DNA from: Astragalus membranaceus
Lineage: Eukaryota > Streptophyta > Magnoliopsida > Fabales > Fabaceae
Assembly: GCA_039519185.1 (NCBI GenBank)
Contig: CM076846.1
Location: forward strand, 113,420,566-113,484,565
Direction of reading: 5' to 3'
DNA length: 64,000 bases
Both the position numbers and the translations under genes were made by a program. The notes beneath the pieces were generated by a model, which was given only the letters and a program-made list of their open reading frames with translations, was not told the origin of the DNA and searched no databases. Positions 1 to 10,839 of this stretch are shown one piece after another (the first letter of the stretch is position 1; each line of letters starts with the position of its first letter).

Positions 1-2
1 TT

Positions 3-259
3 ACACCACACACTGTTGAGGCTTTAATTTGTGCACAAAATTGGCTAAGATCCTCCCCTTTGTCGGTGGATATTGAAGAGCTCTTGGAAGACTTGGAAAA
101 GCTGGAAGAAGGTATATATGATTTGTAAATTCTGTTTTGTGAAATTACAATTATTTCTTTTGTCTAACGTTTGTTAATATATTTGATACATTCGTAGAAC
201 TTGCTCCGATCCCACAACTGAATGAAGGACTTTCTGATATTGAATCGGATGACGATTAG
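3..259 (+). CDS. hAT transposase, C-terminal exons (partial)
   Basis: C-terminal end of a hAT-family transposase (RICESLEEPER/BED-type), the enzyme that cuts and pastes the element; this part belongs to the dimerisation domain. Exon 3-111 reads TVEALICAQNWLRSS and then an acidic stretch EELLEDLEKLEE. A GT at 112 and an AG at 196-197 define an 86-nt intron. The last exon, 198-259, adds an acidic tail ending in SDIESDDD and a TAG stop. The frame is open across the splice, so this copy is not visibly broken here. The N-terminal BED finger and catalytic core lie upstream of the window. The family call rests on the typical hAT motif VEALICxQxWLR. Confidence 0.75.
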
Positions 260-580
260 ATGTATTTTCGAGCTAAATCAAATGAAATGGTATGTACTTG
301 AATACGGTTGAATCTTGTTAGATTTTATTACTTTATCATTTGTTGATTTTAGTTACTGATTTTATTTACTGATTTGCTTTGTAGGACACTTGCTGGAGTA
401 GTGGATAATGCCTTTGGAGACTTGCTGGAGACTTGTTGAATTAGATTTTATTTTCTGTTTGAAGACTTGTTGAATTATGTTTGGAGACTTGTTGAATTAT
501 GCTGGAGACCATGCACTGCTGATTAAGAATTGTGGAACATTATATTTTGAATTATGTTGAATGCGTAGCCCGCAGGTGCA

Positions 581-727
581 CTGTTGAATTGTGGAACATT
601 ATATTTTGAATTATGTTGGAGACCATGCACTGTTGAATTGTGGAACATTATATTTTGAATTATGTTGGAGACCATGCACTGTTGAATTGTGGAACATTAT
701 ATTTTGAATTATGTTGATTTATTTTGC
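581..727 (+). repeat. 49-bp tandem repeat, about 3 copies
   Basis: A unit beginning CTGTTGAATTGTGGAACATT recurs at about 581, 630 and 679 with almost no divergence, in the 3' untranslated part of the hAT element. A related, more degenerate copy precedes it (about 500-560). Confidence 0.75.
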
Positions 728-978
728 CAGGTGCTGTGCGGTGAATTATATTGAATTGTGCACTGATTTTATGTTGAATTGTTGAATTATATTGCCAGGT
801 TAATTATTTTGTCTCGTCAAAAACCGAACAAAACCGAACCAATCCAAACCGCTTTGGTTTGGTTTGGTTTTTTTTTTGAAGCCAACCGAACCAAACCAAA
901 CCGCATCTATTTTTTACCTCGCGGTTTGGTGCACTTTTTTGCTCAAAACCGAACCAAACCGCACCGCGAACACCCCTA

Positions 979-2253
979 CACACAACACAAGAAGCAAGAG
1001 AGAAAAGAGAGCCTAGCTCAAGAAGGGATTGGGGAAGTTGGCCAATCATATATAATCTCAGTTTTGACAACCTTAATTCCACTAACTCATGCATTATGGC
1101 GAATGATTATAATTAGACCTGAAGTGGTATTCTTTTCTTGCTTATTTGCTTCTGCCAATCATTTAGATTACTTTTAAACAATTTGAGTGATTCTGTATTG
1201 ATATGAACTAGATAATTTGCAGTGGAGGTAAGCAACTGTATTTTTCTTAAAGGTGCAAATTTCCTTCAATATATATGCTGTCACCTTTTCCAATTTTTCA
1301 TTTATATAACTAATATGATAGTTAAGATGTTATTCAATTATGAGTAACCCGCGTAGGTACTGAGAATCAAATGGTCATCAATTTTTTATGCTGAGAGTAT
1401 TGCAAGACTGAGAAGGCTCTCCATGAGTGGCCTACAACTACAACAACGATATTGCAGAGTTACCTACGTTTGTTGTCTCATGTAACCGATTTATTCCTTT
1501 AATACCTCTTGAAAGCATTAATTATAGCTACATTATTTTCCAATTACAGTGGCAAGCACTTTCACGGAAGTTTGTATATTGAGTATGAACATTAGAGAAC
1601 TTACAATTTTGCTTTTTGTAGTTTTTTTTGTTTTGAATAAAAAAGGGAAATAGCATAGAAGGAAACATAGAGTATTGCTGCATTGGGGATAATTTGATTA
1701 ATGATAAGGAACCGCAACTAACGGTGCAAAATATATAGGAAATTAACTTATTCACTAACAACAAAATTTGCTAGGATATTTGTTAACCAAATAGCTTGAT
1801 TTACACAGCTGTTGTTGCAGTTATAAACTTAATCTTTGCCGTTCACTGAGCTGCAATCTCATGCTTCTTTGAACACCAAGAGAAAACACTTAAACCTATG
1901 TTGAAAGAGTACCTTGAAGGCTTGAAGTACTCTTCGTATCATCAAAAGTACCTGCCCCATCAATGCCAGATAAGCCAAATAATTTGAAGTCTTTGATGTA
2001 TCTTACAACTACTCTCTTTGCTACCTTAGCACAATGCATGAATCTTGACAACAAGCTAGCTTAAGGGTGCATTGGATTAGATCAACTTTAGGCAAAACCG
2101 ATCCGATTCAATCCAATCCAAAATTTCGGTTTTTTCGGCTCACAGATTTTTCAGTTTGCGGTTTTTCAATTTGACTGTTGTAGTTTCCATTGGATTGGAT
2201 CGGTTAAGATGTCAGGCCTCGTAGATGTAAGATACACCCAGTTATAGCTTCTG
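979..2253. other. Intergenic, no gene seen
   Basis: AT-rich DNA without a convincing reading frame. Around 2085-2205 there are inverted copies of GATTGGATCGG-like and CCGATCCGATTCAATCC-like sequence, which resemble the subterminal repeats of another decayed hAT element, but I cannot place its ends. Confidence 0.5.
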
Positions 2254-2258
2254 AAATG

Positions 2259-2443
2259 TGATAGAATAGAATATTAGGAATAGCATATTCTGTCATTATT
2301 GCATATAATTAGTCATAATTATATATATTCTGTCATTATTGCATATATTTAGTCATAATTGTATAGTTGACTGACCGTTACAAAATCCTTGTATATATTC
2401 TATTCAGATTAATGAGAATAGTCGCGCATTCCATTATCTTACA
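2259..2443 (+). repeat. Copia 5' LTR
   Basis: Starts TGATAGAATAG and ends CCATTATCTTACA. Contains an internal duplication of ATTCTGTCATTATTGCATAT and a TATA-like TATATATTC near 2392. Same as the 3' LTR base for base by eye. Confidence 0.93.
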
Positions 2444-2455
2444 TGGTATCAAACC
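2444..2455 (+). promoter_or_regulatory. Primer binding site, initiator tRNA-Met type
   Basis: TGGTATCAAACC follows the 5' LTR directly. It matches the plant initiator-tRNA-Met PBS (TGGTATCAGAGC) except for two or three bases. Confidence 0.8.
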
Positions 2456-2636
2456 TAAACACGATCCCTCTCTAAACACCGAACCCAGCGCCGCACACGA
2501 ACCCTTGCCGTATTTACCCGCGCCGTTCCGATCGCTCTTCCCCTCCGATCGTTGAACCCTCTCCGGTGTTTCCTTGCGCCGCGCCCCTCCAAGCGCCGCA
2601 ACCCTTCTCCTCCTCGCCTTCTCCCCTTCCGCCATC

Positions 2637-5600
2637 ATGTCAGACTCGCGACCCCCCTCCCCTCCCTCGGTTTCTTCCTCTTCCAAGAAAACCGAGTTTC
2701 ATCCCGCCCTTGCTGTCTCCAACATCAAGAACAACATTCCTATCATCCTTGAAATGGAAAAAGATCAATACGGAACCTGGGCCGAGCTTTTCCGCATCCA
2801 TGCTCGCTCTCATCGTGTCTTGCATCACATCGTTCCCTCCAATGAAAAACCACTGCCAGCTCCTACTAGCGCCGACTACGAACAATGGGTCACTCTTGAT
2901 GCCACTGTTCTTCAGTGGATCTATTCCACCATCTCCACTGATCTGCTGTCGACCATTCTGGAACCTGACTCCACTGCCGCAGCAGCCTGGAACCGCCTGG
3001 CAGACATATTTCAGGACAACCAGAACGCTCGTGCTGTCACTCTTGAGCAAGAATTCTCCACCACTCGTATGGAGGATTTTCCCAATGTTTCTGCCTACTG
3101 TCAGCGCCTCAAGATGCTCTCGGACCAGTTGAGAAATGTCGGCTCTCCTGTCAACAACCACCGTCTGGTACTTCAACTGATCTCTGGTCTTCCAGAAGCT
3201 TACCGCAGCGTTGCTACCTTGATTCGACAGAGTAATCCTCTTCCGGCCTTCTATCAGGCTCGCTCTATGCTCACTTTGGAAGAAGCAGGAATGGCTAAAA
3301 TGACCAGCACTGGCTCTCATACTGTCTTGCACACCGCTCAGCAGCAACCTTCTACCGACACTTCTCAGCAGAACAATCGTCGCTCTGGCAACCGCTCTCG
3401 CCCTCGTGGAAACCAAGGCCGCGGAGGTGGGCGTGGTCAACGCAGTGCACCTCGGTCTGGAGCTTCCAATGCTCCTCCATCATGGTCGTCTCCTCCTTGG
3501 CAGCAACAGCAGCAGTATCCACCCTGGCAACAATGGGGTTGGGCCCCACCACCATGGACCATGCCTCCGTGCCCGTATCCCACATCTCAGTGGACACGCC
3601 CAACTGGTCCTCCCAAGCAGTCAGGCATCCTAGGACAGCGTCCTCAGGCATATACTGCTACTACCTCTCAGACACCGACAGACATCGAGGCAGCTATGCA
3701 CACCATGTCTCTCAACACTCCTGAGGACCCGTGGAACATGGACACTGGCGCATCCACTCACACTTCAGCATCACAAGGTAATCTCTTGTCTTATTTTCCT
3801 TTAAGTAATTCAAATCAGAAAATCATTGTTGGTAATGGCCATGGTATCCCAATTCACGGCACCGGACACACACAAATAGCCACCCCTTACAAACCATTAC
3901 ACTTAAACAATGTCCTACATGCCCCGAATATTATTAAAAATTTGATTTCTGTTAGGCGACTCACCACTGACAACAATGTTTCTGTTTCCTTTGACCCTTT
4001 TGGTTTTACTGTATCTGATTTTCAGACGGGGATGCCTCTCATGAGATGTGACAGTCTTGGCGATCTATATCCAGTCACCACTTCCCCAAGTTTTGTTGGT
4101 CTTACGTCTAGTCTCTGGCACGGTCGCCTTGGTCACCCTGGCGCCCATGTTTTCAATTCTCTTCGCAATAATAAATTCATCTGTTGTGAACCTTTTAATC
4201 CTTCTGTTATTTGTGACTCTTGTGTTTTAGGCAAGCAAGTTAAATTGCCATTTCTTAATTCTCAAACAATAACTTTGATGCCTTTCGATATTTTACATAG
4301 TGATTTGTGGACTTCTCCCGTTTTGAGTTCTGCTGGTCATAAATATTATGTTCTTTTCTTGGATGATTTTACAAATTTCTTGTGGACTTTTCCTATTAGC
4401 AGAAAATCTCAAGTTTTTGAAATGTTCCAGTCACTTACTAATCTTATTCAAACACAATTCTCACTAAGCGTCAAATCCTTTCAATGTGACAATGGCGGTG
4501 AATATAATAATGAGCTATTCCAACAATATTGCGCAAACCATGGTCTTGTTTTTCGCTTCTCTTGTCCTCACACATCCTCACAAAATGGGAAAGCAAAACG
4601 AAAAATAAGAACCATTAATAATATGATGCGCGCCATGCTAGCTCATTCTTCTGTTCCCCATTCTTTTTGGCATCATGCTCTTCACATGGCAACTTACTTG
4701 CTAAATATTCTTCCCTGCAAAACACTTCAAGATAAGTCACCTACACAACTCCTATACCATCGTGACCCCACCTACACACACTTACGAGTTTTTGGTTGCT
4801 TGTGTTATCCGTTGTTCCCGTCGCCTACAATCCACAAATTACAACCACGCTCTACACCATGTGTCTTTTTGGGTTATCCTTCTAATCATAGAGGATACAA
4901 ATGTTTTGATTTGTCAAACAGAAAACTAATAATTTCGAGGCATGTTATCTTTGATGAAACCCAATATCCCTTCACCAAGATACACTCACCCTCACCCCAC
5001 TCTTATCACTTCCTCAACGATGACCCACACCCCTATCTTATACACCAGTGGCAAAATCAAACACCCCCACCAGCCACACATAACCAATCACCACCACCAA
5101 CCAACACGGACCAGCCATCCTCATCAACAAACCAACAATCAGCGCCACCTACCTCTCCAGTCAATCCACCCACTACAATCCCGACTAACTCACCCCCACC
5201 AATACAACCACCACCCACACGTACTATCACCACCCGTAGTATGAAAGGCATTACCAAACCCCGTAAACTATTCAACTTATCAATTTCTCACTCAAACCAC
5301 CCCATCTCTCCCTTACCCAAAAATCACAAACTAGCCCTATCAGACCCCAATTGGACATCCGCAATGAAATCTGAATTTGATGCTCTTATTAGAAATAAGA
5401 CGTGGGATTTAGTTCCTCGTCCTTGTGATGCCAATCTTATTCGATGCATGTGGATTTTCAAACATAAGAAAAATTCTGACGGCTCTTTTGAGCGCTATAA
5501 GGCTCGCCTTGTTTGTGATGGCAGGTCACAGGTTGCAGGTGTGGATTATGATGAGACTTTCAGCCCGGTGGTCAAACCAGCTACTATTAGAACAGTACTC

Positions 5601-6861
5601 ACCATTGCTCTTTCTAAATCCTGGCCCATTCACCAACTGGATGTCCAGAACGCATTTCTACATGGTGACCTTCATGAGACTGTTTATATGCATCAACCAT
5701 TGGGTTTCCGTGATCCTCTTCATCCAGATTATGTTTGTCGCCTGAAGAAATCTCTCTATGGTCTCAAGCAAGCACCCAGAGCATGGTACCAACGCTTTGC
5801 TGACTATGTTACTACCATTGGGTTTCGACATAGCACATCAGACCATTCTCTCTTCATATATCGACAACAATCTGACATGGCATACATTCTCCTCTATGTG
5901 GACGACATCATCCTCATTACTTCTACTCATGTGCTTCGCAAATCAATTATGTCATTATTGGCTACTGAGTTTGCAATGAAAGATCTTGGTCCGTTGAGTT
6001 ACTTTCTGGGTATCGCCGTCTCTCGCCACCCGGGCGGCCTATTTCTCAGTCAAAGCACTTATGCTTCCGAAATCCTTGAACGTGCCGGCATGACGTCCTG
6101 CAAACCGACTGCCACACCTGTCGACACCAAACAGAAACTCAGCACGTCATCAGGCACTGCTTATGAGGATCCCTCTCTCTATCGCAGTCTTGCAGGAGCT
6201 TTACAGTATCTCACTTTCACTAGACCTGACATCTCATATGCGGTTCAGCAAGTCTGTCTCCACATGCATGCACCCAAGACAGAACATATGCTGGCTCTCA
6301 AACGCATCCTTCGGTATTGTCCAGGGCACCATGCACTTTGGTCTTCATATATCTCCATCCCCCATCACGAAACTCATCTCCTACACTGACGCTGATTGGG
6401 GTGGATGCCCTGACACCCGACGCTCCACATCTGGGTACTGTGTTTTTCTAGGTGACAACCTTATATCGTGGTCTTCCAAAAGACAGCCCACTCTCTCTCG
6501 TTCCAGTGCAGAAGCCGAATACAGAGGTGTTGCTAATGTTGTATCCGAGTCATGTTGGCTTCGTAATCTCTTACTGGAACTCCATTTTCCTATTCCTCAG
6601 GCCACTTTGGTGTATTGCGACAATGTCAGTGCCATTTATCTCTCTGGCAATCCTGTACAACATCAGCGCACCAAGCACATTGAAATGGACATTCACTTTG
6701 TACGGGAAAAGGTAGCTCGTGGTCAGGCACGCGTACTTCATGTTCCATCTCGACATCAGATTGCAGATATCTTCACCAAAGGCCTTCCTCGCATCCTCTT
6801 CGATGATTTCCGGACCAGTCTCAGCGTCCGTGAACCTCCCGCTTCGACTGCGGGGGTGTGA
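2637..6861 (+). pseudogene. Copia gag-pol polyprotein, frameshifted, integrase mutated
   Basis: Polyprotein for particle, reverse transcription and integration. Start taken at the ATG at 2637 (MSDSRPP); the frame is open further upstream but only from a TTG. Order: gag (about residues 40-280) with an RG/Q/W/P-rich tail in which I find no CCHC knuckle; protease DTGAS (near 3740); integrase HHCC (4117-4250, WHGRLGHP to CDSCVLGK), core with HSDLW and [10 protein letters not shown] with YVDDI at 5896; RNase H. Two defects: the NGxxER glutamate of the integrase DDE triad is lysine (GAA to AAA, near 4590), and an extra T near 6319-6320 shifts the frame, so the first frame stops at 6387-6389 while the RNase H (DADWGGCPDTRRSTSGY to ADIFTKGLP) continues in the next frame to 6861. 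Not autonomous as it stands. Confidence 0.9.
6846..6858 (+). promoter_or_regulatory. Copia polypurine tract
   Basis: GACTGCGGGGGTG directly precedes the 3' LTR; the G-run is the expected plus-strand primer. Confidence 0.75.
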
Positions 6862-7043
6862 TAGAATAGAATATTAGGAATAGCATATTCTGTCATTATT
6901 GCATATAATTAGTCATAATTATATATATTCTGTCATTATTGCATATATTTAGTCATAATTGTATAGTTGACTGACCGTTACAAAATCCTTGTATATATTC
7001 TATTCAGATTAATGAGAATAGTCGCGCATTCCATTATCTTACA
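6859..7043 (+). repeat. Copia 3' LTR
   Basis: 185 bp, TGATAGAATAG to TCTTACA, no difference seen from the 5' LTR. Followed by target duplication AAATG. Confidence 0.93.
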
Positions 7044-7139
7044 AAATGAGCTTCATCAACTTTATCAGCCTCATCCTCCTAAATGAACTTCTCCTTTTGA
7101 TCACAAAACCTTCTGGTTGCATTGGATCATTTCCTTGGG

Positions 7140-7490
7140 GAAAATTTTAGATGGGGTGGTGGTTTTAAATAAGCTCATAGATCTGGAATAATGGAGAAAC
7201 GATAGTTGTTTGATGCTGAAACTTGACTTTGAAAGATCATGTGACTCGATAAGTTGGACTTTACTTACTTGGAATATATGCTCCATAGGTTAGGTTTTTG
7301 TGAAAAATGGAGGCAATGGATATGTGCGTGCGTATGCACTGAACATGTATTAGTTTTGGTGAATTTTGGTGAATGGAAGCTCGACGGAGGAATTGGAAAT
7401 TAGAAAAGGGTTGTGTCAAGGTGACCCTTTAGCGCCATTCTTATTCCTTATTGCAATGGCTGGGGGGCTTAGTTGGCTTGATGAGAAATG
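7140..7490 (+). pseudogene. LINE (L1-type) reverse transcriptase fragment
   Basis: Decayed non-LTR retrotransposon. Three blocks read as plant L1 RT: MLKLDFERSCDSISWTL (about 7210-7260), the GFCEKWRQWI segment (about 7293), and VNGSSTEELEIRKGLCQGDP at 7369 onward followed by LAPFLFLIAMAG. The last is the conserved G-L-xQGDP-L-P-LF signature. Stops, shifts and a short duplication of GTGAATTTTG break it. No endonuclease domain is recognisable. Lack of a long frame says it is old. Confidence 0.75.
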
Positions 7491-7639
7491 CAATTTATCA
7501 CGGCTCGTATAAACATTGCATAGTGAATGATTCAGAATCCTGACGATATTTATTGAGAAAATAATATAGACTATTTTTTTGTCCCCGCTAATAAACATTT
7601 ATGGATTTGTCACTTTGTATGTTTGGTTGGGAATAAGCG

Positions 7640-8240
7640 ATGTGATGCATAATGATCTTGTTGAATTATGGTGCGATAGCATCATATATGTTCTGCTTAG
7701 ACTCTGTCAGTGCTATAGCATCACGTGTAGCATCTCAGCATCAGTTGGGCCTTGATGCCATAACATCTCTCATAGCACCTCTTATATGATCAGTGCTATA
7801 GCTCTTTGTGCTACCGCTTTAGCATTTTTGTTTGGTACAGTTTTATGAGCTAGTATATAAAGCTCCATTTAGGTGGGTCTTTTCATTATGATTTTGGGCA
7901 TTTGAAACAAGGGAAACACTTAAGAGAAGATTGAGTGATTGGTGAGTGGGAAAACACTATAAAAGGGTTGGTTTCATAGATAGTTTTTCTTTAAGCTTTG
8001 AATGCACCTAGCAACTGTAACTCTTGATCATATAGTGAAGATTCAAGTCGGATTCTGTCTCCAGATAAGAGTATTAACTCTGAACTGAGTTATCAATTAT
8101 GGTGTTCTTTCTATCCTTTTAATTCTTCTTAAATTGCTTATTTGATTTCATTAAATCTTGTTAACTACATTGTTAGATATCCGTGTATTTTTTTGGGCAA
8201 GTATATTGTTTTTGTGATCCTCATTTTCAGGTTCTTTGAT
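7640..8240 (+). repeat. Possible solo LTR or LTR remnant
   Basis: A TATA box (TATATAAAGCTCC, 7853) is followed by a leader-like stretch with a run of T-rich sequence, as in Copia LTRs. No partner LTR, PBS or ends could be fixed. Upstream (7660-7810) are imperfect repeats of GCTATAGCATCA-like sequence. I infer LTR from the promoter-like layout only. Confidence 0.35.
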
Positions 8241-8356
8241 TCAATTCTTGAATAAAGTTTACAACAGATCTTATTAGGAATTTTCGAGTCTGACTTAGAG
8301 TACGAAGGAATTCCTTAGTAATGGTTACTAAATGGGCATAATAGTCATTTAGCAAT

Positions 8357-8973
8357 TGTCATACCCTAATTTTGTCCGACTAATCAAAAAATTCAGAAAA
8401 AGATTTTATTCTCGTTGTGTCACGCATCGTTTTAAGCGCGCGTGTCTTTAGCACTCTCGTGCAACGTTGTTTTGATGTTCGTTTTTTTTGTAATCGTTAT
8501 TATTAGGTTAGTCTAATGAAAACCAGTAAAGTTTGAGCAGATTTTGTGAGTTTGTAAATCTAGTTCTGTGTAGTGGTTATGCCAGTTTTTCTTTGTTTTT
8601 ATGTGCACAAGAACTAGATCGAGTTGGAGAACAAAGTGTGAAGGCAAGGGGTGAAGTTTGGAGCGACTTAAGAAAGGGAATAATGCAGCAAAAAGGGCTA
8701 TTTGATCTGTTAAAAGGAATAACTATAGACCCACGTGGTTCTATGAGTGCTAGTGATCCACGTGGTTCGATCTATGAGCGCTATAGACCCACATGGTTCT
8801 ATGAGCGCTAGCGATCCACATGGTTCTATGAGCGCTAGCGATCCACATGGTTCTATGAGTGGAAGCGATCCACGTGGTTCTATGAGTGAAAGTGAACAGT
8901 GTCTGCTGCGCTGGACTCTATAAATAGCGCGTTTTCATTCTGCAGAACACACTTTTAGACGACTGGAAACCCT
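8357..8973 (+). repeat. Solo LTR, TGTCATACCC family, copy 1
   Basis: Begins TGTCATACCCTAATTTTGTC and ends where a second copy of the same start appears (8974). The opening is shared with the Tat LTR at 54261 (minus) and, more distantly, that near 61030 (minus). A TATA box, CTATAAATAGCGCG, sits at 8918. Contains a minisatellite (8727-8886). No PBS or internal region follows, so it is a solo or fragmentary LTR. Confidence 0.6.
8727..8886 (+). repeat. G-box minisatellite (about 27-bp unit)
   Basis: Six or so tandem units of the form CCACGTGGTTCTATGAGCGC plus TAGCGAT. Each unit carries the palindromic G-box core CCACGTGG; three units have CCACATGG instead, the change expected from deamination of methylated CpG. 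The same unit occurs in the opposite orientation at 17250-17400. Confidence 0.8.
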
Positions 8974-9780
8974 TGTCATACCCTAATTTTGTCCGTCTAA
9001 TTTATCAAAAAAATCCCAATTTTTTTTTTCCTCGTCATACAACGTTTATTTTGATGCTCGTTTTTTATTGTTGATATCGTAGTTATTAGATTATTTATTG
9101 TTATTGGTGCAAAGATACACAAAAGTAATTGAAAGCATAATAAATTCTTTTTGGAGCTGAATAGTCAAAAGTTTTATTACATAGTCAAGTTTTTTTACAT
9201 ACATAGACAAAAACAACAAAAAGAAATAGTACAAAAATCAAAATACAAATATCAAAAAAGAAAAAAAGAGGGAAAGGGCGCAGCTAGCAGCTGCCCTAGC
9301 TTTTTCTCTTTGGATGTTGTGCTTCCTCCATTGCCAGCTATTGTCCTTTGCCCCTTCAAATAGCTGTCATTTGTCCTTTTGATTCTTCCTCAATTGCTGT
9401 CCTCTTTGCGCCACCAGCTGTCCTTTCTCCCCTCACCACAACACCCTAAATTTACCCTAATTGATGTCCTTTTTGGTTCCTCACCTCCATCACACCAATG
9501 GGCCTATAAATACCAAACAGTGGCACACAATTAGAACACTGAAATACTCACGCACAAATACACACACACACACACACACATACACACAATAACAGAAAAA
9601 AAAACACTGGTCACAAAAATTTAAGAGAGATACACAGACAGTAAAATACCATCATAGAGCAAGAAAGAAACTAAAACTTGACACATGAGTCACAGAGCCA
9701 ATTCTGAGTTTTAGGAGAATAAGAAGAACACACTGGTCTAAGCTCAGCAGCTGAAGGTATATTTATTTGGCAATTCCATT
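8974..9780 (+). repeat. Solo LTR, TGTCATACCC family, copy 2
   Basis: Starts TGTCATACCCTAATTTTGTC directly after copy 1. Promoter region 9280-9500 is rich in CTGTCCTTT-like motifs, with TATA GGCCTATAAATACC at about 9498. The same order (CAGCTGCCCTAGCT, CTGTCCTTT motifs, GGCCTATAAATAC) is found on the minus strand at 53870-54110 inside a complete Tat LTR with its PBS, so this is the same family. The right boundary is approximate. Confidence 0.6.
9559..9582 (+). repeat. (CA)n microsatellite
   Basis: Uninterrupted CA dinucleotides within the transcribed part of the LTR remnant. Confidence 0.9.
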
Positions 9781-10181
9781 TTTTCCTGTTCTATATTCTG
9801 GTTCTATAAGATAAAATCAACTGATCAGACATGGGTAAGGTGCCATATTTCCTAGGGTGTGAAGTTTATTTAACAGAAAATAGAAGCATTTCATGTCACA
9901 TATATAATGAATACGTTCGTTGCATTATTTCTGGAATGTATTGCCTTTGAAACTCTGAGAAGAAAACAAAGGGGGTTCCTTAAGGTGTTTTGAAAGCATA
10001 AAATAGATTAGAAAAGGGGAGGTTAGAAACCGAATGTAAATGTGTGAAAAGAATGTGTTTGAAAATAAGGGAATAAGAACTAGCAGCAAAAAAAAAACAA
10101 AAACAGAGAAAGTACCAAAACCTGAACAACAACCACGAGTGCTGACCCTCTGTGACGGTGCTCCGTCCAAAACCTCCTCTT

Positions 10182-10415
10182 GCCACCACAACCCGTCACC
10201 ATCATCATCATCCTCACAACAAACCACCACCATCAAAACCCCATATCGCGACCACCACCGAAAACACAAACCTCCCACCACCGTCGCAAAACCTCCTCCT
10301 ACCACCACAACCCGTCACCATCGTCATCATCCTCACAACAAACTACCACCATCAAAACCCCATATCGCGACCACCACCGAAAACGCAAACCTCCCACCAC
10401 CGTCGCAAACCTCAC
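10182..10415 (+). repeat. 119-bp tandem repeat, 2 copies
   Basis: The segment starting CCACCACAACCCGTCACC (10183) is repeated 119 bp later with few changes. The surrounding 10040-10650 is a C/A-rich zone that yields long His/Pro/Thr-rich frames in several phases; I regard these as sequence composition, not genes. A comparable CCACCA-rich zone lies in the R/U5 part of the Tat LTR at 53490-53770 (complement). Confidence 0.75.
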
Positions 10416-10839
10416 TTTTTCTCTCTCATCACCGCAAGCCGTCGTCTCTTCATCTCACCACCACCAAAACCCCACATCGTAACTGCCACCGAGAGCACCA
10501 CCGTGCGCCACCATCAGACCTATGTCGTTCTCTCTCTTTCCTTTTCTCAGGCGACATGCTCTTTCTCTCCTTGCATCACGAAATCCCTCTCTTGTTTTCT
10601 CTCTCACCATATCCAGAATTCCCCCCTCCCATAGTGTATGTTGTGCAGCGCTGAGAAGAAGAAAAAACCTAGGGTCGAAACCAGTATCGTGTGCAGCGCT
10701 GAGAAAAAAATGGCAATTAGGGTTGAGAAAGTGAGAGAGCGGTACTGAACGAAAATGAGGTTTAGAAATTAGGGTGTTAGTCAATTGGTGTTTTGCTTTA
10801 TATAGTCTATGTTTTTTAAATTTTATTTTTAAGTTCAGA

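Larger units (their letters stand above)
1..978 (+). mobile_element. hAT transposon, 3' part
   Basis: The window opens inside a hAT DNA transposon. Seen: the last transposase exons (3-259), an AT-rich 3' region with short tandem repeats, then a subterminal zone (about 822-970) packed with AACCGAACC and its complement GGTTTGGTT, ending in GAACACCCCTA at 978. A terminus of the TAGGGGTGTTC type fits plant hAT elements of the Tag1/Tag2 kind. The left end and left target duplication are outside the window; the right 8-bp duplication would be CACACAAC (979-986). Confidence 0.7.
2259..7043 (+). mobile_element. Ty1-Copia retrotransposon (Ale/Retrofit-like)
   Basis: Complete LTR element of 4785 bp. 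Flanking 5-bp target duplications AAATG (2254-2258 and 7044-7048) fix the ends. LTRs are 185 bp and identical as far as I can read. Order is LTR, PBS, one gag-PR-INT-RT-RH frame, polypurine tract, LTR. INT before RT identifies Copia; small size, short LTRs and the gag N-terminus ([14 protein letters not shown]) fit the Ale/Retrofit lineage. Identical LTRs imply very recent insertion, yet the coding region carries a frameshift and a changed catalytic residue. Confidence 0.93.

Noticed and set aside
2574..2636. Upstream extension of the Copia frame
   Set aside because: Begins with TTG, not ATG; the first in-frame ATG is 2637 and gives a typical gag start.
3352..3724. Extra frames within Copia gag
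   Set aside because: Shadow frames of the gag Q/P/W-rich tail.
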